Position numbers and translations under genes: made by a program
Part shown: positions 1 to 5,197 of the stretch, piece after piece
Numbering within the stretch: the first letter of the stretch is position 1
Layout: each line of letters begins with the position of its first letter
The notes under the pieces: model-generated
The model's input: the letters and a program-made list of their open reading frames with translations, nothing else
Told to the model about the DNA's origin: nothing
Databases searched by the model: none
DNA from: Actinomycetes bacterium
Lineage (GTDB): Bacteria > Actinomycetota > Aquicultoria > CAJVYJ01 > JAUVQD01
Length of the DNA stretch: 5,197 nucleotides
Direction of reading: 5' to 3'
NCBI GenBank assembly: GCA_030598355.1
Contig: JAUVQD010000117.1
Span: forward strand, 1 to 5,197

Positions 1-3
1 GGG

Positions 4-1509
4 ATGTGGTCAAAAGTGCAACATGACGCTGCTTATATTCAGCTTGAAAAGATGAATAAAGAAAAATGGTCCAAGGAGGAAAACGAGGTCGATAGTATCC
101 TTGAGTCTCTTGCCAACAAAAACGGCCGAAACCCAAATATTGTTTTTATGCTAGCCGATGATATGGGTTGGGCCGACTTAACGTGTTACGGCGGCGGAAA
201 AGTCCGCGGCACGGAAACCCCAAACCTTGATCAGATGGCTTTTGAGGGCATGAAGTTCTTGAGTTTTTACTCGGAGCCGTCTTGTACTCCGACGAGAACG
301 GCGTTGATGACCGGCCGGCATCCGGTGCGTACGGGACTCACTGAAGTCTTGTGGCCAGGATCGACGCAGGGATTAGATCCAGGAGAAAAGACGATTGCGA
401 GCATACTGTCAGAGGTCGGATACGATACAGCTTTTTATGGAAAATGGCATTTGGGCGACGCAAACGAACAGCAGCCGCAAAATCACGGTTTTGACGAGGC
501 CTATTTTACAGTTTATAACGCCGCGCCGTTTGTATGGGGAGATAAAAAGATCGGTGCTTTCGAATGGCCGGAAAGTAAAGAATTTGCAGAAAAATATAAA
601 ATCCAGGGGATACTTGAGGCGAAAAAAGGTGAGCGCGCTCAAGAGGTTGAGAAACTTAGCTCCGAGCGTCTCAAGACATATGAGGAGACTCTGACAAACA
701 AAACGGTTGATTTTATCAACAACCACGCTGAAGGAGACAGACCCTTCTTCTGCTACTTTGCCGCCTCCAAGCTGGACTACTGGGGTGTTCATCCTGAATG
801 GGAGGGCAAATCACAAGCCGGAACACCTTTCGCCGATGAAATGATGGAGCATGACCATAATGTTGGTCGCGTTCTTCAGACAATTCGCGACAAAGGTATT
901 GCTGAGAATACGTTGGTAGTCTGGATGAGTGACAACGGGCCAATGTACGCTGCCGGTATCGAATCGTCTGGATGTCACTGGTTAAAGGGAGGAAAAGGGC
1001 AAGTTACCGAGGGTGGCATGAGAACACCAGCTATAGCTTGGTGGCCCGGAACAATAGAGGCCAGGCAGGACCCGATGGACATTATCTCAGTAACTGACTT
1101 TTTCACTACTGCCGCTCGATTGGGCGGGGCTTCAGAAAAAATCCCAAATGATCGAGTAACCGATGGTGTTGACCAGACCTCTTTTCTAGTTCTCGGCGAA
1201 GGACATTCGCATCGCGATTATATGTTTTATTATTCGGGCTCTGAGCTCGGGGCCGTTCGCAAACGTCAATACAAACATACGATGGGTAAAGGCCATGGTG
1301 GTATTCCCGGCGGAGCCTTCTCTGACGTTGTAAGCAATCCGAAAGAAGACCAGATCGGCGAGGGAGTGATTCCTCTCCGTTTTATGTCACTCGCGGTTCC
1401 GTTTCAAGATCTAGTTAAGGAGCATAAGAAAATGATCGCGAAATTTCCACACCGTGTACTGGCGGAGTCTGGCACGGGATATACCGATCAAGAAACATTA
1501 GAAGCATAG
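4..1509 (+). CDS. Formylglycine-dependent arylsulfatase (sulfatase family, alkaline-phosphatase superfamily), 5' end possibly incomplete
   Basis: Hydrolyses sulfate esters; the natural substrate cannot be read from sequence. Seen: the sulfatase core starts near residue 44 (NPNIVFMLADDMGW, metal ligands D52/D53). The modification motif CTPTR...TGR has Cys94 in the place normally oxidised to formylglycine, with R98. GKWHLGD supplies K147 and H149, SDNGP supplies D310/N311, and GGKGQVTEGGMRTP supplies a Lys near 331. A DGVD motif (387-390) and an 'avR..qyKh' C-terminal strand complete the fold, so all catalytic elements are present. As a Cys-type enzyme it needs a formylglycine-generating enzyme or anaerobic maturase, neither encoded here. 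No signal peptide is visible; residues 1-43 are charged and helical-looking. The frame is open to the left edge, so the true start may lie upstream; the internal ATG at 52 has no Shine-Dalgarno site. It is followed 32 bases on by the MBL gene, probably co-transcribed. Family call is firm, start is not. Confidence 0.93.
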   Translation: MWSKVQHDAAYIQLEKMNKEKWSKEENEVDSILESLANKNGRNPNIVFMLADDMGWADLTCYGGGKVRGTETPNLDQMAFEGMKFLSFYSEPSCTPTRTALMTGRHPVRTGLTEVLWPGSTQGLDPGEKTIASILSEVGYDTAFYGKWHLGDANEQQPQNHGFDEAYFTVYNAAPFVWGDKKIGAFEWPESKEFAEKYKIQGILEAKKGERAQEVEKLSSERLKTYEETLTNKTVDFINNHAEGDRPFFCYFAASKLDYWGVHPEWEGKSQAGTPFADEMMEHDHNVGRVLQTIRDKGIAENTLVVWMSDNGPMYAAGIESSGCHWLKGGKGQVTEGGMRTPAIAWWPGTIEARQDPMDIISVTDFFTTAARLGGASEKIPNDRVTDGVDQTSFLVLGEGHSHRDYMFYYSGSELGAVRKRQYKHTMGKGHGGIPGGAFSDVVSNPKEDQIGEGVIPLRFMSLAVPFQDLVKEHKKMIAKFPHRVLAESGTGYTDQETLEA

Positions 1510-1524
1510 GAGGGTATGGCGATT

Positions 1525-1533
1525 AAAAGGAGG
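1525..1533 (+). promoter_or_regulatory. Ribosome binding site of the MBL hydrolase gene
   Basis: AAAAGGAGG, a near-perfect Shine-Dalgarno sequence, ends 8 bases before the ATG at 1542. It fixes that start and shows that the second gene is translated independently of the sulfatase although the gap is only 32 bases. Confidence 0.85.
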
Positions 1534-1541
1534 CAATAAAT

Positions 1542-2705
1542 ATGGCTACAGACATGACACCGGCGGGCTACCCGCTTCCGCTCACAGGCAAGGCGATTAC
1601 CGATGACCCGGTGGTAGTAAAAAAAGAAGGAGCCACTCTAGAGGAATATCCGGAAATATATATTCCCGGTGAAGAGACGTTAGCAGAAGATGAAATGAGA
1701 ATTACCTGCCTTGGGTCCGGCAACCCGATTGTTAGAAAAGCTCAAGCGGCGGCCTCGTGGCTCGTAGAGTTGGGCAATGGTGATAATTTCATCTTCGATA
1801 TCGGGGGTGGCGCGGTTCAGAACTTATGGAGTCTTGGGATTCCACCCGCGGACCTGGATAAGCTCTTTATCACCCATTTACACCTCGATCATGTGGGTGA
1901 CTTTCACGTTCTGTTTGATGCCATGGCGTGGGGACGCAACACGCCTCTGCATGTTTGGGGACCGTCGGGCTATACCAAGGAGATGGGTACCGAAGCTTTC
2001 TGCGACTCAATGCGTCGGGCGGCATTGTGGCACATTGAGAGCAAAAAAGGACTTGCCCCCAGCACTGGAGCGGAGATAATCGCCCATGAATACGACGCCA
2101 ACGAAAAGGAAGTACTTGTTTATGATGAGAACGGCGTCAAGATTTTTTCCTACGCGGTATTGCACTGCATTTTTGGCTCCAGGGGCTACCGTCTTGAATG
2201 GAATGATCTATCTTTTTCATTCTCAGGCGATGCGTCTCCAAGCACTTTTGACGCCGAGCATTCACAAAACGTTGATGTCTTCGTCCACGAAGCCTTCTTG
2301 CCGGCGGAATCATTCGCGAAAAAATCGGGCATGCTGCTCGAACACGCCCGAAAAGTAATAACAGCACACACCACACCTAACATACTCGGAAGAGTTTTTG
2401 ATATCGCCAAACCAAAGCTTGGCGTTGGATACCATTATTTTATCGACGCTGACACGGTTGATCCGTTCTTTGAGGGCTTGCGCGAAACATATGATAGGCC
2501 GGTAGCTTTAGCTGAAGACCTGATGGTTATTAATGTAACAGAAGAGCAGATTGTCACGCGTATGGCTGAGACGAATCCGCTGGCCTGGCCGGCGCAACAA
2601 CCAAAGAGTGGCCGGGAACAAACTGAGCTGGCTACCCCAAGTGAAGCCAAGATGCAAGATTGGCTGACTGAAACGCGCATAGACCCAAAGAAAAAAGCAG
2701 CTTGA
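1542..2705 (+). CDS. MBL-fold metallo-hydrolase, RNase Z/arylsulfatase-like branch (resembles proteins annotated as GntH-like)
   Basis: A two-metal hydrolase of 387 residues, probably cytoplasmic (no signal peptide). Seen: residues 51-80 form the first MBL strands (RITCLGSGNP, then a WLVELGNGD strand and FDIGGG). THLHLDH gives H102, H104, D106 and H107; the later ligands are H198, D220 in SGD, H266 in AHTTP, and H288 in GYHY. The metal site is therefore complete. The C-terminal stretch (about 314-345, AEDLMVINVT...AWPAQ) and the block after the HxHxDH motif (WGPSGYTKEMGTEAF) match, from memory, a family labelled 'guanitoxin biosynthesis MBL hydrolase GntH'. No other guanitoxin gene is present, so that name should not be carried over. 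The RNase Z-like branch includes true arylsulfatases such as the Pseudoalteromonas AtsA type, and the adjacent formylglycine sulfatase makes an ester or sulfate substrate plausible; this is inference. Residues 1-50 are an extension before the core. The gene ends just before a strong terminator. Confidence 0.9.
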   Translation: MATDMTPAGYPLPLTGKAITDDPVVVKKEGATLEEYPEIYIPGEETLAEDEMRITCLGSGNPIVRKAQAAASWLVELGNGDNFIFDIGGGAVQNLWSLGIPPADLDKLFITHLHLDHVGDFHVLFDAMAWGRNTPLHVWGPSGYTKEMGTEAFCDSMRRAALWHIESKKGLAPSTGAEIIAHEYDANEKEVLVYDENGVKIFSYAVLHCIFGSRGYRLEWNDLSFSFSGDASPSTFDAEHSQNVDVFVHEAFLPAESFAKKSGMLLEHARKVITAHTTPNILGRVFDIAKPKLGVGYHYFIDADTVDPFFEGLRETYDRPVALAEDLMVINVTEEQIVTRMAETNPLAWPAQQPKSGREQTELATPSEAKMQDWLTETRIDPKKKAA

Positions 2706-2733
2706 GTTTTTAAGAGAAGAAAGAAGAGCGAAA

Positions 2734-2767
2734 AAGAAAAACCGCCGCGGACGCGGCGGTTTTTCTT
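2734..2767. terminator. Bidirectional intrinsic terminator between convergent genes
   Basis: A perfect 16-bp inverted repeat (2734-2749 pairing with 2752-2767, two-base centre GA) has a GC-rich core CCGCCGCG/CGCGGCGG flanked by AAAAA on the left and TTTTT on the right. Each strand therefore gives a GC stem followed by a U run. It lies 28 bases after the MBL stop and 36 bases after the stop of the minus-strand DUF1269 gene, so it can terminate both transcripts. Confidence 0.93.
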
Positions 2768-2803
2768 GATACTAAACGTTTGTATTTAAACTGATTCCAA
2801 GAA

Positions 2804-3310
2804 TTAGGCAGCGCCTTGTTTTCTTTCCTCTCCGTGGAGCTCGTCCATAAGTTTTTCTTCGGCCTCCGGTGAGAGAGAAGTGCGAAGCACTTTGCCACCG
2901 TAAGGCTCCAATGCCTCGATCAATTTCTCCGGATCCACGTGACGGGCGATCGCCAGAATCGCGGAGGTACCCGGGGTGACCAAGCTTCCAAAATCTTTTT
3001 TGAAATCTTCCTTAATGCCCAATCGATTTATGCCCCCGGCGGCCGCTCCTATTAATCCACCGTAGACCAAGCCGACAACGGGAACAAGAAAAACCAATCC
3101 GATTAAGGTGCCCCAAAACATTCCGCCCAAAGTGCCGGCTCCAATCGAGGAGTCGGTCGTTGTTACCGTGACTGTTCCGAGACGGTTGCGGACGATCACC
3201 GCGGCGTCTTCAAGGTCGACCAAATAGTCTCGTTGAAGCTCTTGTAGTTCGTCCAGAACACTATTGGCTTTGGTCTCATCATCATAGCCGATAACCAATA
3301 ATTCACTCAT
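2804..3310 (-). CDS. DUF1269 domain-containing protein (glycine-rich, probably membrane-associated)
   Basis: A 168-residue protein of unknown function matching the DUF1269 pattern. Seen: residues 1-50 form an alpha/beta segment (MSELLVIGYDDETKAN, then a DLEDAAVIVRNRLGTVTV strand). Residues 55-94 form a glycine-rich hydrophobic stretch (GAGTLGGMFWGTLIG, then VFLVPVVGLVYGGLIGAAAGG) like a helical hairpin or glycine zipper. The tail, with TPGTSAILAIARHVDPEKL and GGKVLRTSLSPEAEEKL, is typical of the family. The start at ATG 3310 is chosen because AAAGGAG sits 8 bases before it; the longer GTG at 3328 overlaps that site. It is monocistronic, ended by the shared hairpin at 2734-2767, and divergent from the membrane-protein operon. 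Family members are often found near stress or envelope genes, and the upstream motif fits that. Family call is firm, role unknown. Confidence 0.88.
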   Translation of the reverse strand: MSELLVIGYDDETKANSVLDELQELQRDYLVDLEDAAVIVRNRLGTVTVTTTDSSIGAGTLGGMFWGTLIGLVFLVPVVGLVYGGLIGAAAGGINRLGIKEDFKKDFGSLVTPGTSAILAIARHVDPEKLIEALEPYGGKVLRTSLSPEAEEKLMDELHGEERKQGAA

Positions 3311-3318
3311 TTTTTCAT

Positions 3319-3325
3319 CTCCTTT
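3319..3325 (-). promoter_or_regulatory. Ribosome binding site of the DUF1269 gene
   Basis: On the minus strand this reads AAAGGAG, 8 bases before the ATG at 3310-3308. The same 8-base spacing is seen for the MBL gene. It decides the start against the in-frame GTG at 3328, which overlaps the ribosome binding site. Confidence 0.8.
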
Positions 3326-3346
3326 CACATAGTTATTTCAGAGACT

Positions 3347-3371
3347 GTTCCCCCCTTCAAGGTAAATAAAC
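3347..3371 (-). promoter_or_regulatory. Candidate SigB/SigF-type promoter of the DUF1269 gene
   Basis: The minus strand reads GTTTAT (3371-3366), 13 bases, then GGGAAC (3352-3347). Compared with the general-stress sigma consensus GTTTAA-N12-14-GGGTAT, this is 5/6 and 4/6 with acceptable spacing. It would give a leader of about 30 bases before the ATG at 3310. No good housekeeping -35/-10 pair was seen nearby; the best was TTGATA with a poor AAATAT. Motif match by eye only. Confidence 0.4.
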
Positions 3372-3435
3372 GCTCAATATTTCTCGGGGATTCCCAGCAT
3401 ATCAAGGCGTAATTCATATCTTTTTTGGTTCTTAT

Positions 3436-3460
3436 GTTTGCCACATCAGACTGAGGGTAA
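3436..3460 (+). promoter_or_regulatory. Candidate SigB/SigF-type promoter of the membrane-protein operon
   Basis: GTTTGC (3436-3441), 13 bases, then GGGTAA (3455-3460): 4/6 and 5/6 to the general-stress sigma consensus. The implied transcript start, near 3467, leaves a leader of about 25 bases before the ribosome binding site and start at 3492/3495. The spacer length equals that of the minus-strand candidate on the other side of the same gap. If correct, the longer TTG reading of the membrane protein (from 3438) would lie inside the promoter and could not be the start. Confidence 0.42.
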
Positions 3461-3481
3461 AGCAAGACACAATGTGAAATT

Positions 3482-3486
3482 AGGAG
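3482..3486 (+). promoter_or_regulatory. Ribosome binding site of the four-helix membrane protein
   Basis: AGGAG lies 5 bases before ATG 3492 and 8 bases before ATG 3495. The 8-base spacing matches the MBL and DUF1269 genes and so favours 3495, though either ATG of the tandem pair could be used. The in-frame TTG at 3438 has no such site. Confidence 0.7.
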
Positions 3487-3494
3487 ATGGAATG

Positions 3495-4415
3495 ATGTCA
3501 AAAAGAATGGTTATAACTCTATCTGTAGTAGTAATAGCTTTGGTGCTATTAGCCAATATTGGGCTTTGGCTTGAGCGACAGGTATTCAATGAAGAGCAAT
3601 TTGTTGCAACGGCTGTGGAGACGATAAAAACTAACCGAGTCCGGGGTGCCATCGCCTCACAGGTTATCGGAGCGACGTTAGGCGATTTGCCTGAGCTCGA
3701 GCGGTTGGCGAATGAATTTGTAAAACCGACACTTCGTGATCTTCTCGACAGCGATATTATCGTACCGGCCATGGAAGAAATAGGGGGCCAAATTCAGACA
3801 GCGCTAGTATCAAGTGGACCTACTGCCATAGCTATAGATATATCGGGATTGACCACTCCTGCCAAGGCTGCAATCGAACTTATTCCGAATGTTGACCCGG
3901 AAGTAAAAACAACCGTGGAGGATCTGCCTAGTTCTATTGAGCTACTTGAGAAGGGTGCCATACCCTCTATTTTTACGCTTGGAATTACACTGTTGTGGTT
4001 GGGGAGAATAGCAGCAGTAGCCGCGCTGGCAATCATCATTGGCCTTGCCTGGTCGGCGATTACTAAAAAGCGGAGCTATATTCTTAAAACGCTTGGCTAT
4101 TCAATATCAATCGGCGCCATTATTTTCTTGGTTCTGACATGGGCCTTTAAATCTCCGCTGCTCGCCACAGTCGGTAGCGGTAACGCCCGGATTATCGTGG
4201 GTGATCTATACGCTGCTTTTATAGACCTGCTTGTCCAACAGACTTGGATAATATTTGCCGGAGGTTTGATCATCATCGGCACCAGCTATCTTCTGGACTA
4301 CTGGTTGAGTCAACAACTGGATATCAAACCTTCTTCCATAGTCAGGAGCCTGCGGCGGTCAGGCGAAGATCAGCAGGCCTCTAACAAAGATCCGAAAAGA
4401 GGGGAAAAAATATGA
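3495..4415 (+). CDS. Conserved integral membrane protein, four predicted transmembrane helices with an exported N-terminal loop domain
   Basis: A 306-residue protein of unknown function. Seen, numbering from ATG 3495: helix 1 at about 5-26 (VITLSVVVIALVLLANIGLWL), then a soluble loop of about 130 residues (27-158) that begins ERQVFNEEQFVATAVETI. Further hydrophobic segments lie at about 159-188, 202-219 and 252-270, and the tail of about 35 residues is charged and probably cytoplasmic. The loop's opening resembles a group of actinobacterial membrane proteins with a 'WLDRTVLDTDRFVATV'-like start; this is from memory and not checked. By the positive-inside rule the loop should lie outside the membrane. 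The start rests on AGGAG at 3482-3486; ATG 3492 is an equal alternative. Its stop overlaps the next gene's ATG (ATGA), so it is translationally coupled to the SHOCT protein. No catalytic motif is visible. Confidence 0.82.
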   Translation: MSKRMVITLSVVVIALVLLANIGLWLERQVFNEEQFVATAVETIKTNRVRGAIASQVIGATLGDLPELERLANEFVKPTLRDLLDSDIIVPAMEEIGGQIQTALVSSGPTAIAIDISGLTTPAKAAIELIPNVDPEVKTTVEDLPSSIELLEKGAIPSIFTLGITLLWLGRIAAVAALAIIIGLAWSAITKKRSYILKTLGYSISIGAIIFLVLTWAFKSPLLATVGSGNARIIVGDLYAAFIDLLVQQTWIIFAGGLIIIGTSYLLDYWLSQQLDIKPSSIVRSLRRSGEDQQASNKDPKRGEKI

Positions 4416-4651
4416 CACCACAACTTGGTCCCGCAGGTCGCGGAGGGGCAAGACGCCGTACTCGGCGCAGAATGAGTCGACGCGAGAGAACGGCGGAACA
4501 GGACGTTCGCGGGGAAGCAACACAGAATACATCAAGCGAGAGCGACTATACCGATGAGTTGGAAAACCTAGGGAAGTTACACAATGAAGGAATTTTAAAC
4601 GACGAAGAATTCGCTGCAAAGAAAAAAGAAATATTAGATCGCAATATTTAA
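4412..4651 (+). CDS. Small SHOCT-domain protein with Arg-rich N terminus
   Basis: A 79-residue protein. Seen: residues 10-26 hold ten arginines (RGGARRRTRRRMSRRER), residues 27-45 are a polar Ser/Thr/Glu linker, and residues 48-76 match the SHOCT pattern (DELENLGKLHNEGILNDEEF, then AAKKKEIL). SHOCT is a short C-terminal helical hairpin found on many membrane and secreted bacterial proteins; its role is poorly defined, often suggested to be oligomerisation. There is no membrane segment of its own. The ATG overlaps the preceding stop as ATGA, and AGAGGGG (4398-4404) lies 7 bases before it inside the upstream gene, so the two products are probably made in linked amounts and may bind each other. 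The Arg patch could contact phospholipid or nucleic acid; that is inference. Real gene: confident. Function: unknown. Confidence 0.85.
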   Translation: MTPQLGPAGRGGARRRTRRRMSRRERTAEQDVRGEATQNTSSESDYTDELENLGKLHNEGILNDEEFAAKKKEILDRNI

Positions 4652-4731
4652 TGACCTTCCGGCCCGACAGGATTTGAGCATAAAGAAACAACGGTTTCAT
4701 ACAAATCGCGACAAAAGGGAATATATTACGG
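4652..4731 (+). other. Short intergenic gap between SHOCT and DUF389 genes, no clear signal
   Basis: These 80 bases show no convincing hairpin with a T run and no good promoter pair. GTTTCA (4694) and GGGAAT (4717) are 17 bases apart, too far for the stress-type promoter seen at 3436-3460. The only useful element is the likely ribosome binding site AAAGGGA at 4714-4720. Read-through from the upstream genes is the simplest view. Confidence 0.5.
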
Positions 4732-5197
4732 GTGCGATATGTACAGATATTGATACCGGAAGGGAAACGCGATTCCATCCTTGATCAGCTCGATAAGGAG
4801 GGAATAGATTACGCTGTGACCGAAGAGACCGGTAGGCACGGATATGTCGCCGTAGTCTCTTTTCCAGTGCCGGCCAGCGCAGTTGGTCAGGTACTTGACC
4901 GTTTGAGGGAAGCCGGCGTTGAAGAAAAAGCCTTCACGATTGTTCTAAAACCTGAAGTCGTTGTCTCACACCACTTTAAAAAACTCAAAAATCGCTATCA
5001 AAGAGACGAGATATCTCGTGAAGAACTTCTGGCTCGGGCGGAGGAAATGGCACCGTCTGTATCGACCTTTTTAATCATGACGTCTGTCAGCGCGATAATT
5101 GCAGCCACAGGGCTGCTTACCAACTCAGCGGCGGTCATCATCGGCGCCATGGTCATCGCGCCACTGATGGGTCCAGCTATAGCCGCCAGTGTTGGCA
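4732..5197 (+). CDS. DUF389 (TIGR00341-like) membrane protein, 3' end cut by the window edge
   Basis: The first 155 codons of a gene that runs past the right edge; no stop occurs in this frame. Residues 1-75 (RYVQILIPEGKRDSILDQLD, later GYVAVVSFPVPASAVGQVLD, then GVEEKAFTIVLKPE) look like a small alpha/beta regulatory or ferredoxin-like domain. Residues 80-108 are a charged linker. From 109 the hydrophobic part begins and contains LLTNSAAVIIGAMVIAPLMG, followed by PAIAASVG, the hallmark of DUF389 membrane proteins, whose function is unknown. The start is GTG at 4732: no ATG or TTG precedes it in frame in the gap, and AAAGGGA (4714-4720) sits 11 bases upstream, a rather long spacing. The only ATG nearby (4739) is in another frame and stops after four codons. 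It lies 80 bases after the SHOCT gene with no terminator between, so it is likely in the same operon. Confidence 0.87.
   Translation, partial: MRYVQILIPEGKRDSILDQLDKEGIDYAVTEETGRHGYVAVVSFPVPASAVGQVLDRLREAGVEEKAFTIVLKPEVVVSHHFKKLKNRYQRDEISREELLARAEEMAPSVSTFLIMTSVSAIIAATGLLTNSAAVIIGAMVIAPLMGPAIAASVG

Noticed and set aside
1516..1539. Seven-codon mini-ORF (MAIKRRQ) between the sulfatase and MBL genes, preceded by AGGAGGG
   Set aside because: The purine run ends only one base before the ATG, too close for initiation, and the MBL's own ribosome binding site lies inside it; most likely chance.
1542..2705. Guanitoxin biosynthesis
   Set aside because: Only one gene resembles a member of that pathway and the neighbour is a sulfatase; no arginine hydroxylation, cyclisation or kinase genes are present.
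2710..2898. Minus-strand open frame overlapping the terminator and the end of the DUF1269 gene
   Set aside because: It reads through the perfect hairpin and overlaps the DUF1269 frame; the composition looks like a shadow of the A/G-rich tract.
3311..3328. N-terminal extension of the DUF1269 protein from a GTG at 3328
   Set aside because: The GTG overlaps the clear AAAGGAG site that serves the ATG at 3310, and the family begins near that ATG.
3386..3395. Near-palindrome GGGGATTCCC midway in the divergent gap, as an operator
   Set aside because: The arms are only four bases with a one-base centre and do not extend; there is no second copy, so chance is likely.
3438..3491. N-terminal extension of the membrane protein from TTG at 3438
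   Set aside because: There is no ribosome binding site before it, the added residues are polar and unlike the signal-anchor start, and tandem ATGs with AGGAG lie downstream.
4694..4722. Third GTTT...GGG promoter-like pair before the DUF389 gene
   Set aside because: The spacer is 17 bases rather than 13, and the GGGAAT half overlaps the probable ribosome binding site.
4359..4778. Long minus-strand open frame (139 codons) opposite the SHOCT and DUF389 starts
   Set aside because: It crosses three gene boundaries, has no family resemblance, and lies antisense to better-supported genes.

Overview
The window reads as a stretch of bacterial chromosome holding six protein genes on both strands, with short gaps and strong Shine-Dalgarno sites. 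I see no tRNA, rRNA, CRISPR array, insertion sequence or phage gene. The organism cannot be named from the sequence. The mixture of a DUF1269 protein, a multi-pass membrane protein with an Arg/Val-type exported domain, an Arg-rich SHOCT protein and a DUF389 protein, together with sigma-B/F-like promoter motifs and moderate GC, would fit an actinobacterial lineage. That is an inference, not an identification.

Left block (1-2705, + strand): a formylglycine-type arylsulfatase, cut or nearly cut by the left window edge, is followed 32 bases later by a metallo-beta-lactamase (MBL)-fold hydrolase of the RNase Z/arylsulfatase-like type. The MBL has its own strong ribosome binding site. The two probably form one transcript and may act on the same sulfated or esterified compound or on successive intermediates. 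A perfect 16-bp hairpin with A and T tracts (2734-2767) closes the block and, read from the other side, also closes the next gene.

Middle (2804-3494): a DUF1269 protein with a glycine-rich hydrophobic core is encoded on the minus strand. It faces a divergent + strand operon across about 180 bases. That gap carries two candidate promoters of GTTT-N15-GGG type, one per direction, with the same 13-base spacing between hexamers, each about 30-36 bases before a start codon. They resemble general-stress sigma factor (SigB/SigF) promoters.

Right block (3495-5197, + strand): a four-helix membrane protein is translationally coupled (ATGA overlap) to a 79-residue SHOCT-domain protein with an Arg-rich N terminus. 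After 80 bases comes the start of a DUF389 (TIGR00341-like) membrane protein, which runs off the right edge. The middle and right blocks together look like a small envelope or stress-related membrane-protein cluster of unknown function. Nothing here is clearly a new defence or mobile system; the most interesting points are the sulfatase/MBL pair, the paired stress-type promoters and the coupled membrane-SHOCT genes.
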